Assembly (NCBI RefSeq): GCF_028292925.1
Contig: NZ_JAQGLK010000011.1
Span: forward strand, 1 to 34,332
Direction: 5' to 3'
DNA: 34,332 nt
DNA from: Sphingomonas bacterium
Lineage (GTDB): Bacteria > Pseudomonadota > Alphaproteobacteria > Sphingomonadales > Sphingomonadaceae
In this document: piece after piece, positions 23,271 to 31,163 of the stretch
Position numbering within the stretch: position 1 is the stretch's first letter
Layout: the number at the start of each line of letters is the position of its first letter
The notes under the pieces: generated by a model
Told to the model about the DNA's origin: nothing
Seen by the model: the letters and a program-made list of their open reading frames with translations, nothing else
Databases searched by the model: none
Position numbers and translations under genes: made by a program

Positions 23271-24743
23271 TCAGCGCCAGAAGGGTTTCGCGTCGGCGAA
23301 CGCCTCATGCGCTTCCGCGGCTGCGGCGATGAGCTTCTTGCGGCGTCCGGCAGGCTGCGGCGGTACGATGTTATCCAGCCCCAGCCGGGCAAGGACGACA
23401 TCGCCGTGCGAAATATCGTTCAACTCGCCAAGCTGTTCCTGCAGATCGGCCAGCGCGGCAAGGAAGCGGCGGGCGCGGCGCTCCCGCTTCTCACCGGGGA
23501 ACAGCCCGGCGAAGAAATCCGCGGCGTAGCGCGTCTTCTTGGCGAGGATGCGGATCTCGTGCCGTTCCTCGTCGCTCAGCTTGGCAAGCCGGCGGCCGCG
23601 CCGCCGCAGCCGCCGCCGCAACCGATCGAGCGTCTCGGTGGCGAACAGAGCGGCGGGCTGGGCGGGCAGGGCGGGATCCGCCGGATCCTTCCGCCAGGTG
23701 CCGATCGCTATCCACTCCGACAGATCGATCATCAGTTCGCGCACACGGCCTGAGGCGAGTGCGGCATGCACCGCGGCATAGGCATCGCTGCGCGCCGCCC
23801 GCAACCTGTGGATGTCGTAGTCGCCACCGCGGCCGAGCAGCACATCGATATCGCGCGCGTCGCCCAACGTCGCTGCCAGCCAGCGGAGCTCTCCCCGGAC
23901 GTGATCGAAGTGCATGTCTCCAACGACCGGCCGGAAGATCGACAATGCGGAGCGCAGCCGGCGAAGCCCGACCCGCGCCTGGTGCAGCGCCTCGGCCCCC
24001 GCATCGTTCCGGGCGAGGATCGCTTCGTTGAGCCGGAACTGCCGCAAACAGGCGCCGGCTATGCGCTGGAACGCCTCGGCGGTCGTGAGATCCCCGGAGA
24101 GCGACGTATCGCGCGCTTTGGCCGCGTTCTTCGTGCGGCCATCCGCCAGACGGTAGCCGCGTTCCGACTTGGCGAGGACGCCGAGACGCAGGGGCACGAC
24201 CGCGTTCATTGCCCGGGCCAGCGAGAACAAAGCCTCGGCCGGCCCACTTTTCAACTCGAGTTCGAGTTCGGCGACAGGATCGGTGCGGCCGCCGGCCGAG
24301 ACTTCGCCAACGTCTAACACCAATTCGATCGATGCACCGTGGTACTGCAACAGCCCGGTGCGGCGCGTGACGGTGACGACGAACGCCGGGGCCAGCGCCT
24401 GGAGCGTCGTTGCGGGGAGCAAAGTCGTCAGCGGGCCAGCGGCTTCGTCCACCACCGGCTGCTCCCCGCCGATCTCGCATTCCCACTCCGGCCGGGCGAA
24501 CAGGCCCGCGGTGGCGGCGCCCTCCGCCTTGACCGTCTGGACGAAACTTCCCCCGGCCTGCCGTACCCGAAGCGACAGCCCGGCGGCGCGAAGCGGCAGG
24601 CCGGGCGCGTCGAAGTAGGTCGACACCTGTTGCTTCCTGCTCAGCGTGACGCCGGCCAGCAACGGCGAGGCGGCGAGCTGATCGAGATCGGCCGGCGACG
24701 CTTCCAGCTTGAACTCGACTTCCATATCGAGGGGGGCAGGCAT
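23271..24743 (-). CDS. CYTH-CHAD domain protein (inorganic triphosphatase type)
   Basis: A 490-residue cytoplasmic protein. The N-terminal CYTH domain (about 7-200) carries the signature ExExK in MEVEFKLE and forms the triphosphate tunnel with later charged strands (LSLRVRQAGG, ELELELKSG). A CHAD domain follows (about 225-490), helical and rich in conserved His/Arg/Lys (LHQARVGLRRLRSALSIF, DARDIDVLL, HEIRILAKKTRYAADFF), as expected for polyphosphate binding. E. coli YgiF has the same order and hydrolyses inorganic triphosphate. The start used is ATG 24743, with GGAGGAGG 7 nt upstream; a longer frame exists but has no ribosome-binding site. It lies 31 nt after a DEDD exonuclease gene on the same strand, probably one transcript. 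Confidence 0.92.
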   Translation of the reverse strand: MPAPLDMEVEFKLEASPADLDQLAASPLLAGVTLSRKQQVSTYFDAPGLPLRAAGLSLRVRQAGGSFVQTVKAEGAATAGLFARPEWECEIGGEQPVVDEAAGPLTTLLPATTLQALAPAFVVTVTRRTGLLQYHGASIELVLDVGEVSAGGRTDPVAELELELKSGPAEALFSLARAMNAVVPLRLGVLAKSERGYRLADGRTKNAAKARDTSLSGDLTTAEAFQRIAGACLRQFRLNEAILARNDAGAEALHQARVGLRRLRSALSIFRPVVGDMHFDHVRGELRWLAATLGDARDIDVLLGRGGDYDIHRLRAARSDAYAAVHAALASGRVRELMIDLSEWIAIGTWRKDPADPALPAQPAALFATETLDRLRRRLRRRGRRLAKLSDEERHEIRILAKKTRYAADFFAGLFPGEKRERRARRFLAALADLQEQLGELNDISHGDVVLARLGLDNIVPPQPAGRRKKLIAAAAEAHEAFADAKPFWR

Positions 24744-24774
24744 GGCAGTGGCCTCCTCCGCGGGGTTCTTCCGA

Positions 24775-25359
24775 TCAACCATCGGCGGGCGCTCCGGCCG
24801 CGACGTGGGGGAGAGGCGCATCCCAGGCGAAGAGCGGCCGGTTCGTGGTTGCCGTTGCGCGGGATGCCGCCGCTGCCGACAGCAACGTCAACAGCCCGTG
24901 GAGCCAGCGCGCGTCTTCGGCGGCGCGGTGACGACGGAATGGCCGGGCCGCGAGGGCAGAACAGGCGGCTTCGATCTCCGCGTCCGTCGTTCCGAGGCCG
25001 GCCATCACATCGCCAACATGCGCGATCGGCGGCAAACCGGTTCCCGCAGGCGGCGCCATGAGAAGGGCGAACCAGGGTTCGTCGAGTGCGCTGTCCGCCA
25101 CCAGCCGCCGGCCGCGGACGGCCTCGGCCAGTTCCACGGCCACCTGGGTTGCGGGCAAGCCGCTCCGTTCCAGCGCGGCGCGGTCGATTCCGTGAAGCCG
25201 CTCGGCCTGCGTGGTCCATCCCCAGCCGTGCCATTCGGGCCGCGGCCGGATCAGCCATGCGCGCGCACCCCGCTCGTCCGCTATGCCGACCTCGATGGGG
25301 AAGGAGCGGCCGTGCCCGGGAAGGCAGGAAGCTTCGAAATCGATCGCAGTCAGGTTCAT
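24775..25359 (-). CDS. DEDD-family 3'-5' exonuclease-like protein
   Basis: A 194-residue protein of the RNase T/DNA polymerase epsilon-like exonuclease family. ExoI motif: LTAIDFEASCLP with the metal-binding Asp 7 and Glu 9. ExoII is likely around VADSALDEPWF, and ExoIII around FRRHRAAEDARWL (His-x4-Asp, so DEDDh type). FPIEVGIAD and ERLHGID are also typical of the fold. No signal peptide. DNA or RNA substrate is unknown. The ribosome-binding site is weak. The CYTH-CHAD gene follows 31 nt downstream. Confidence 0.82.
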   Translation of the reverse strand: MNLTAIDFEASCLPGHGRSFPIEVGIADERGARAWLIRPRPEWHGWGWTTQAERLHGIDRAALERSGLPATQVAVELAEAVRGRRLVADSALDEPWFALLMAPPAGTGLPPIAHVGDVMAGLGTTDAEIEAACSALAARPFRRHRAAEDARWLHGLLTLLSAAAASRATATTNRPLFAWDAPLPHVAAGAPADG

Positions 25360-25535
25360 CGGATCACGTTCTGGTTTCTGGACGCATCGAACGCGTCAGC
25401 CGGGCGATCGGGTGCGTCGCGCCGTCACGGTGAAGCCCGATCGCGCCGGGCTGGACGGGGGCGCGCGAAACCGCCAGCACGTCGGGGCGATTACAGACGA
25501 ACCAGGTGCCGAGGTGACGGCGCAGGAGATCGGCG

Positions 25536-26078
25536 ATGCAATGGCTTTTCAGGCTGCTTGCCCAGGTCGGTTGTGGCCTCGACGACCGGAACGCCGGACC
25601 CGGCGGCGCCGCCTTGCAGGTCGGCGCGCTGCCCTATGCGATCGACACGGACGGCGCGGTGCGGGTGCTGCTTATCACATCGCGGCGATCGGCGCGGTGG
25701 ATCGCCCCGAAGGGCTGGCCGGTGCGCGGGCTGACGCTGGCGGAGGGGGCGGCGAAGGAGGCGTTCGAGGAGGCGGGGGTGCGCGGGAAGGCGGGGGAGC
25801 CGATCGGCCTGATCCCGCCGGCGCGGGATGGGCGCGGGGCGATGTCCCCCGCGATCCTGATCCATCCGCTGCGCGTGGAGACGGAGCTGGCGACGTGGCC
25901 GGAGCGCGGCCAGCGGCAACGGCGCTGGCTGCCGCCGGAGGAAGCGGCAGAGCTGGCGGCGTCGCCCCTGCTCGCGGCGATGATCCGCAGCCTGATCCAG
26001 TTGCTCCAGCCCCCGGCGGGGGCAGCCGGATACAATGACGGCCACGATCCCGCCGGGGGACCATGGCCGCAATCGTGA
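25536..26078 (+). CDS. Nudix hydrolase (diadenosine/diphosphoinositol type)
   Basis: A 180-residue Nudix hydrolase. The Nudix box is readable as GWPVRGLTLAEGAAKEAFEE then AGV; the core EAFEEAG holds the metal-binding glutamates. The first box Glu is replaced by Leu and the usual Arg by Lys, a variation that occurs in proteins with the WIAPKGWP lead-in found here. That lead-in is typical of enzymes cutting diphosphates of dinucleoside polyphosphates. AGGAGA 6-7 nt before the ATG supports the start. The C-terminal 20 residues (Gly/Pro/Ala-rich) are not part of the fold. The gene is divergent from the exonuclease and convergent with dhaK. Confidence 0.87.
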   Translation: MQWLFRLLAQVGCGLDDRNAGPGGAALQVGALPYAIDTDGAVRVLLITSRRSARWIAPKGWPVRGLTLAEGAAKEAFEEAGVRGKAGEPIGLIPPARDGRGAMSPAILIHPLRVETELATWPERGQRQRRWLPPEEAAELAASPLLAAMIRSLIQLLQPPAGAAGYNDGHDPAGGPWPQS

Positions 26079-26092
26079 CGTAGCCGGTAGTC

Positions 26093-26107
26093 CCCGGCCG
26101 CGCCGGG
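26093..26107. terminator. Short hairpin between convergent nudix and dhaK genes
   Basis: CCCGGC-CGC-GCCGGG is a 6-bp all-GC stem with a 3-nt loop, 15 nt after the nudix stop and directly beyond the dhaK stop. Position suggests a bidirectional terminator; it is short and without a T-run. Confidence 0.4.
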
Positions 26108-26108
26108 A

Positions 26109-27104
26109 TCAGAAAACGCGGATCGGCACCTCGGCAGGGGCAGCGAGCAGCGTCTCGATCTCGTCATCGAGCTTGATGAGGGTCAGCGATGCGCCCGCCA
26201 TCTCGAGCGAGGTGCAATATTCGCCGATATAGTTGCGGCCAACGGTGATGCCGCGCTTCTCCAGCTCGTCATGGGCCAGGCCGTAGAGCAGGTACAGCTC
26301 GCTGACCGGCGTGCCGCCCAGCCCGTTGATCATCACACCGACACGATCGCCGCTGGCGAAAGGCAGGTCGGAAGCAACCGCCTCGACGAGCATGGACACG
26401 ATCTCGCTCGCGGTGCGGACCGCCTCGCGGCTGCGGCCGGGTTCACCGTGGATGCCGATGCCGACTTCCATCTCGCCATCGGCCATGTCGAACAACGGCA
26501 CGCCCTTGGACGGCGGAGTGCACGAGCTGAGCGCGATGCCCATCGTGCGGGTGACGCTGTTCACCCGCTGGCCCAGTGCGACCAGAGAATCGAGATCGTC
26601 GCCACGCTCGGCAGCGGCGCCCAGCGCCTTGATGACGAAGAAGTTGCCGGCCACGCCGCGGCGCCCGATCGTGTAGAGCGAGTCCTTCACCGCAACGTCA
26701 TCGTCGACCATCACCGTCGCGACGCGGATGCCTTCGGCCTCGGCCAGTTCCTTGGCCATGTCGAACGCCAGGCGATCGCCGGTATAGTTGTTGACGATGT
26801 AGAGCACGCCCTTGTCGGTGGCGAGCAGCTTGGTCGCTTCGTAGATGTAATCGACCGGCGGCGCGGCGAACACGTCGCCCGGGCACGAGCCGTCGAGCAT
26901 GCCGCGGCCGACCGCCATGACGTGCGCAGGCTCATGGCCCGAACCCGAGCCCTGGATGATCGAAACCTTGTTCTGGCTCGGCGCATCCTTGCGCATGATC
27001 AGGTTGTACGCGGGCACGTAGGCCAGCGTGTCCGGGTTGGCGAGTGCCAGGCCGCGGAGCATTTCCGGCACGAAATTCTTCGGATCGTTGACGAATTTCT
27101 TCAT
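26109..27104 (-). CDS. dhaK: Dihydroxyacetone kinase subunit DhaK
   Basis: A 331-residue DhaK domain, which binds dihydroxyacetone or a similar ketone covalently. The substrate site is present: GSGSGHEPAH (His 57), NYTGDRLAFDMA (Asp 110) and the hemiaminal-forming His 219 in GIGIHGEPG. ATG 27104 is preferred to the in-frame start 18 nt upstream because GAGAGG precedes it and the product then begins MKKFVNDP like its relatives. It is the last gene of an operon with aldolase, HAD phosphatase and dhaL, 36 nt after dhaL. As DhaK and DhaL are separate, the PEP-phosphotransferase partner DhaM would be expected, but none is in the window. ATP use, or a substrate other than dihydroxyacetone, is possible. 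Confidence 0.94.
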   Translation of the reverse strand: MKKFVNDPKNFVPEMLRGLALANPDTLAYVPAYNLIMRKDAPSQNKVSIIQGSGSGHEPAHVMAVGRGMLDGSCPGDVFAAPPVDYIYEATKLLATDKGVLYIVNNYTGDRLAFDMAKELAEAEGIRVATVMVDDDVAVKDSLYTIGRRGVAGNFFVIKALGAAAERGDDLDSLVALGQRVNSVTRTMGIALSSCTPPSKGVPLFDMADGEMEVGIGIHGEPGRSREAVRTASEIVSMLVEAVASDLPFASGDRVGVMINGLGGTPVSELYLLYGLAHDELEKRGITVGRNYIGEYCTSLEMAGASLTLIKLDDEIETLLAAPAEVPIRVF

Positions 27105-27140
27105 GGGCACCGTTCCTCTCAAAGACTTGTTATGACGGCT

Positions 27141-27764
27141 TCAGGCCGCGTGCGCCTGGCGGACGGCATCCGCGATCACCGCGACGGCAAGCGCGCCGGC
27201 ATCGGCGGAGCCGACGCTGCGCTCACCCGAATAGCTTGCGCGGCCGCGCTTCGCCTGCAGGTTGACAGTCGCCTCGGCGGCGGTGCGTGCGGTTTCCGCG
27301 GCGCGGGCAAACGCGACCCCGGGCGTCTCGGTCTTGAGTTCCTCCTCGAGACGATCGGCCATCGGCCCCAGCGCATCGAGCAGGGTCTTGTCGCCGAGGC
27401 CTGCGCCCCCGCGCTGCGCGATGCCATCGAATGCAGCGCGCAGAACCTTGACCGCATCCTCCGGCTCGACCGCATCCTTGCCGGCGAGAACACCGGCGGC
27501 ACGGATGAACGCCGTGCCCCAGAGCGGGCCGGAGGTGCCGCCGCAGCGGCTCATCACGATCATGCCGGTCTTGCGCAGGAAGGTGGCGGAGTCGGTACGG
27601 TCGATCGTATCGAATTCCTCGATAACCTTCTCGAACCCGCGGGCGAGCGAATAGCCGAAATCGCCGTCGCCGACGACCGAGTCGAGCTCTCCGAAATAGT
27701 CTTCGTTCTTGACGATGGTTTCCGAGATCGTGCGGACGATCGATGCAACAGTCTCAACGGACAT
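27141..27764 (-). CDS. dhaL: Dihydroxyacetone kinase subunit DhaL
   Basis: A 207-residue all-helical DhaL subunit, which carries the nucleotide and passes phosphate to the ketone on DhaK. Landmarks: LDSVVGDGDFGYSLARGFE, where the Asp residues bind Mg-nucleotide, GGTSGPLWGTAF (nucleotide cap), GDKTLLDAL and the Ala-rich end with GSADAGALAVAVI. The usual His after GDxD is Phe here. The gene overlaps the upstream HAD gene by 11 nt, so translation is probably coupled. ATG 27764 is preceded by GGAGAGA. Confidence 0.93.
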   Translation of the reverse strand: MSVETVASIVRTISETIVKNEDYFGELDSVVGDGDFGYSLARGFEKVIEEFDTIDRTDSATFLRKTGMIVMSRCGGTSGPLWGTAFIRAAGVLAGKDAVEPEDAVKVLRAAFDGIAQRGGAGLGDKTLLDALGPMADRLEEELKTETPGVAFARAAETARTAAEATVNLQAKRGRASYSGERSVGSADAGALAVAVIADAVRQAHAA

Positions 27765-28572
27765 GGCTGGTGGTCTCTCCGTTTGCTTCGGAGCCGAGGT
27801 TCCGATTGGGAAGGCAGGCGAGCAGATCGTCCAGGGTGATCATGTCACCCGGCGTCGCGTTCGAACGGTTGGCGAGGACCTGCGTCTTCTCGCCGGGATC
27901 GCCCAGGCTGGAAACGACGAGGCGGGCCTCCGAAAAGTCCTCCTCCTCGGTGTAGCCGTTGACGGTGACGACGGTGTTCAGCCCGGCGGCGGTGGCGGCG
28001 CGCAGGCCGTTGCGCGAATCCTCGATCACGATGGTGTCGGCCGGATCGGCGCCGAGCGTCTCCATCGCCAGCAGGTAGATGTCCGGCGCCGGCTTTTTCT
28101 TGGGGACGATGTCGCCCGCGAAGATCTCGGCGAAGCGATCCGCATCGTCCTTGCCGATCGCGGCATGGAGAACGGCGAGCACGGCCGGGTGCGCGGAGGT
28201 CGATGCGACGGCCAGCTGCCACCCGCCATCGAGCGCGGCGCGCATGATCCGGGCGATGCCGGTGCGCGGCGGCAGCAGCCCTTCGTTCACCATCTTCGCG
28301 TAGATCTCGGTCTTGCGCTTGTGCCAGCGGGCAACCTCGGCCTTTTGCTCTTCCGGATCGGAAGGCAGGCCGGTCTGCGCAACGAACTCGGGGGTGAACA
28401 GCTTGAGCATCCGCTCCTTGCCGCCCGCAATCTGCAGCATGATCGCATAATCGTCTTCCGACCATTCGACCGGAACGCCGAATTCCTTGAAGGTGGCGTT
28501 ATAGGCAGGAAGGTGGCCGTAGCGTTCGGTATCCGAGATTACACCGTCGCAATCGAAGATGAGTGTCGTCAC
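27754..28572 (-). CDS. HAD-superfamily phosphatase (CbbY/beta-phosphoglucomutase-like)
   Basis: A 272-residue HAD hydrolase. Motif I is FDCDGVISDTE (nucleophile Asp 7, acid Asp 9); motif II is VASTSAHP; motif III is the Lys in KKKPAPDIY; motif IV is VIEDSRNG. A helical cap (about 20-110) suits a small sugar phosphate. It starts with GTG 28572, overlapping the aldolase stop by 4 nt, and overlaps dhaL at its other end, so the order aldolase-HAD-DhaL-DhaK is fixed by translational coupling. It may remove phosphate from a pathway intermediate, before or after the aldolase step. The last 30 or so residues are longer than in typical CbbY proteins. Confidence 0.9.
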   Translation of the reverse strand: MTTLIFDCDGVISDTERYGHLPAYNATFKEFGVPVEWSEDDYAIMLQIAGGKERMLKLFTPEFVAQTGLPSDPEEQKAEVARWHKRKTEIYAKMVNEGLLPPRTGIARIMRAALDGGWQLAVASTSAHPAVLAVLHAAIGKDDADRFAEIFAGDIVPKKKPAPDIYLLAMETLGADPADTIVIEDSRNGLRAATAAGLNTVVTVNGYTEEEDFSEARLVVSSLGDPGEKTQVLANRSNATPGDMITLDDLLACLPNRNLGSEANGETTSHVR

Positions 28573-29426
28573 GCGGCCTTCCCCTCGCCGTGGAACATGC
28601 GGATGTGATCCGTTGCCATATCCTTCACCTTGCCGCGGACGAATGCCAGCAGCTTCGGCGGATCCTGCGTCTTGGTGTTGGCGGCGAAGAACTCGCGGTG
28701 CCCGTCCATGTACGCGATCTTCAGCGCGGTGGAGATGTTCACCTTGGCGCAGCCACGGGCGATCAGATCGTCGAAGGTCTCCTTCGACAGCCCGGTGCCG
28801 CCGTGCAGACAGATCGGCACCGGCACCTGGGCGACGATGTCCGACACGCGCTGCGCATCGATCACGGGAGCGGCGGTGTAGACGCCGTGGGCGTTGCCGA
28901 TCGCCGGAGCGAAGATGTCGATCCCGGTCGAGCGCACGAAATCGACCGCGGTCTCCAGCGAGAAGATGTCGGCGACATCGTCAGACCCGATGCCGTCCTC
29001 GACGCCGGTGATCCCCTCGATCTCGCCTTCGACCTGCGCGCCGTATTTCTTGGCTTCGGCGACGACCTCGATCGTCTGGCGCTGGTTCTCGGCGACGCTC
29101 GGCAGGTGCGATCCGTCGAACAGGACGGAGTTCCAGCCGTTTTCCAGGCAGGTCGAAAGCACGGCGCGATCGGGGCAATGATCGAGGTGCAGCGCGACCG
29201 GGACGGGCGCCCGATCGGCATAGGCACGGAACATGGCCGCAAAGGTGCCGGCGCCGATCTGCTTGACCGTCTTGACCGAGGTCTGGACGATGAGCGGGGC
29301 CTGCAGTTCGGACGCAGCAGCGATCACCGCCTCGAGCGTCAGATCATTGACGACGTTGAACGCGGCCACGCCGTAGCGCCGCGAGAAGGCGTCCTGGATG
29401 ATCTCTCCGGTGGATACGATGGTCAC
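28569..29426 (-). CDS. Class II ketose-bisphosphate aldolase
   Basis: A 285-residue zinc-dependent aldolase of the fructose/tagatose-bisphosphate family. The catalytic Asp 82 and zinc His 83 are in HLDHCPD, further zinc ligands His 180 (GNAHGVY) and His 208 (CLHGGTG), with VEGEIEGI and KVNISTALK (phosphate binding) also clear. Length fits the family. GTG 29426 has GAGGA about 8 nt before it. It heads the operon with HAD phosphatase, DhaL and DhaK. This suggests it splits a ketose phosphate into DHAP (or a related triose) and an aldehyde, not housekeeping glycolysis. No transporter or dehydrogenase for a specific sugar is adjacent, so the substrate is open. Confidence 0.92.
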   Translation of the reverse strand: MTIVSTGEIIQDAFSRRYGVAAFNVVNDLTLEAVIAAASELQAPLIVQTSVKTVKQIGAGTFAAMFRAYADRAPVPVALHLDHCPDRAVLSTCLENGWNSVLFDGSHLPSVAENQRQTIEVVAEAKKYGAQVEGEIEGITGVEDGIGSDDVADIFSLETAVDFVRSTGIDIFAPAIGNAHGVYTAAPVIDAQRVSDIVAQVPVPICLHGGTGLSKETFDDLIARGCAKVNISTALKIAYMDGHREFFAANTKTQDPPKLLAFVRGKVKDMATDHIRMFHGEGKAA

Positions 29427-29606
29427 TTCGCTGTTCCTCGCAGGGAGTTTGCTTCGGAACGCGTCGGGCGACCCGAAGGCTGAATGTTGGCGGGGCGCTG
29501 TTGCGCGATTATCCCGCCCGCGGCAAGTAGGATCGCGCTGGGTTCCCTCGGCAGAACGACTATGTGCGCGACGTGAACGGAGCAGCCGCGCCGGAGCACG
29601 ATCCGG

Positions 29607-31163
29607 TCAGTGGCCGCCCATGGTAGCGCCGCCACCCGGCTTTGCCTTGGGGATGATCCAGGCCAGCTGCGCGACGACGATGCACAGCACCCCGATCACC
29701 ATGAACAGGTGACTTGCCGATATCGCGGCGCTTTGCCGCTCCACCATCTGCTCGATCATCGCGCGGCCCTGTTGCGCGGTGAAGCCGCCGCGGGTCAGGC
29801 TGTCGAGGAAGGCCGGGCCACCGTTCAGCACGCCCGACAATTGCGCGCGGGCGACCTGCGTGCCGTCCGCCCACATCGACGTGGCGACGGAGGTGGCAAG
29901 CGCGGTGCCCAATGTCCGCATGAACGCCATCAGCCCGGCGGCGGAGGCCACCTCCCGCTGCGGGACCGCGCCCAGCGCCAGCGTCATCAACCCGATCATG
30001 AAGAAAGGCGTGCCAAGTCCTTGAAGCAGCTGGGGCATGGCATAGGACCAGAAATCCAGATCGATCGACCAGCGCGAGCGCAGGAAGGAGACGATGCCCA
30101 GCCACGTCAATCCCAGGCAGACCGGCCAGCGCATGTCGACCCACTGGCCCATGCGGCCCGCGATCGGCGCGAGCAGGATGGCGAACAGCCCCATCGTCGA
30201 CATCGCATAGCCCGACCATGTCGAGGTGTAGCCGACGATCGACTGGAGAAAGAGCGGCACCAGAACCACCGACGAGTAGATCGTCCCGAACCCGACCGAC
30301 AGCGCGACCGCACCGGCCGTGAAGCCGCGGTGGCGCAGCACGCGCAGATCGACGATCGGGTTCTCGTCCGTCATCTCCCAGATCACGAAGGCGATGAACC
30401 CGACCAGGCTCGCCCCGGCCAGCCCGACGATCAGGGTGGACCCGAACCAATCCCGCTCCCGCCCGAGATCGAGCATCAGCTGAAAGGCGCCGACCCAGAA
30501 GATCAGCAGCAGGAGCCCGGTGATATCGATGGGGCGCGTCGTCCGTCCCGTCTCGTAGGGGCGGAGCAGGCGCACCACGCCGAACATGCAGAGCGCGGCC
30601 GGCGGCAGATTGATGAAGAAGATCCACGGCCACGACCATTCATCGCTGATCGTGCCGCCGAGGATGGGGCCGAGGATCGGCGCGACGATCGTCGTCATCG
30701 CCGCGACGGACATCGCGACGCCAGCCTTGGCGCGCGGGAAGATCCGCAGCAGCAACGTCTGGGACAGCGGCATCAGCGGCCCGCCGCAGATACCCTGCGC
30801 GACCCGGCACGCGATCAGCGTGGCGAGCGTGGGGGAGACGCCGCAGAGCGTTGAGAACAAGGTGAAGCCGCCAAGCGCCCAGGTGAAGGTGCGCACGGTG
30901 CCGAACCGCGCCGCAAGCCAGCCGGTCAGCGGCACGCAGATCGCCTCCGCCACCGCATAGGAGGTGATGATCCACGTTCCCTGGGTGGTCGATACGCCGA
31001 GGCTGCCGGAGATGTGCGCGAGGCTGACGTTGGCGATCGTTGAATCGAGCAGGACGAGGAAGTTGGCGAGCCCGAGGACGAGCGCCGCCATCGCCAGCTT
31101 CGCGCCGGCGAGCGGGGGCGGGCCTGCATCCCCGGCTGATCGCGCGCGCGCCGTGTCGCTCAA
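29607..31163 (-). CDS. emrB: DHA2-family MFS drug efflux permease (EmrB-like)
   Basis: A 518-residue inner-membrane proton-drug antiporter with about 14 transmembrane helices. Family motifs are visible: LLDSTIANVSLAHI (helix 1, motif D1), WIITSYAVAEAICVPLTGWLAARFG (motif A region), CRVAQGICGGPLMPLSQT (motif B) and GPILGGTISDEWSWPWIFFINLP (motif C). The start is TTG 31163, overlapping the EmrA stop by 4 nt (TTGA), so the two are translationally coupled. It works with the EmrA-like adaptor and the NodT-type outer-membrane channel encoded upstream. The drug range cannot be predicted. It is the last gene of the operon. Confidence 0.94.
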   Translation of the reverse strand: MSDTARARSAGDAGPPPLAGAKLAMAALVLGLANFLVLLDSTIANVSLAHISGSLGVSTTQGTWIITSYAVAEAICVPLTGWLAARFGTVRTFTWALGGFTLFSTLCGVSPTLATLIACRVAQGICGGPLMPLSQTLLLRIFPRAKAGVAMSVAAMTTIVAPILGPILGGTISDEWSWPWIFFINLPPAALCMFGVVRLLRPYETGRTTRPIDITGLLLLIFWVGAFQLMLDLGRERDWFGSTLIVGLAGASLVGFIAFVIWEMTDENPIVDLRVLRHRGFTAGAVALSVGFGTIYSSVVLVPLFLQSIVGYTSTWSGYAMSTMGLFAILLAPIAGRMGQWVDMRWPVCLGLTWLGIVSFLRSRWSIDLDFWSYAMPQLLQGLGTPFFMIGLMTLALGAVPQREVASAAGLMAFMRTLGTALATSVATSMWADGTQVARAQLSGVLNGGPAFLDSLTRGGFTAQQGRAMIEQMVERQSAAISASHLFMVIGVLCIVVAQLAWIIPKAKPGGGATMGGH

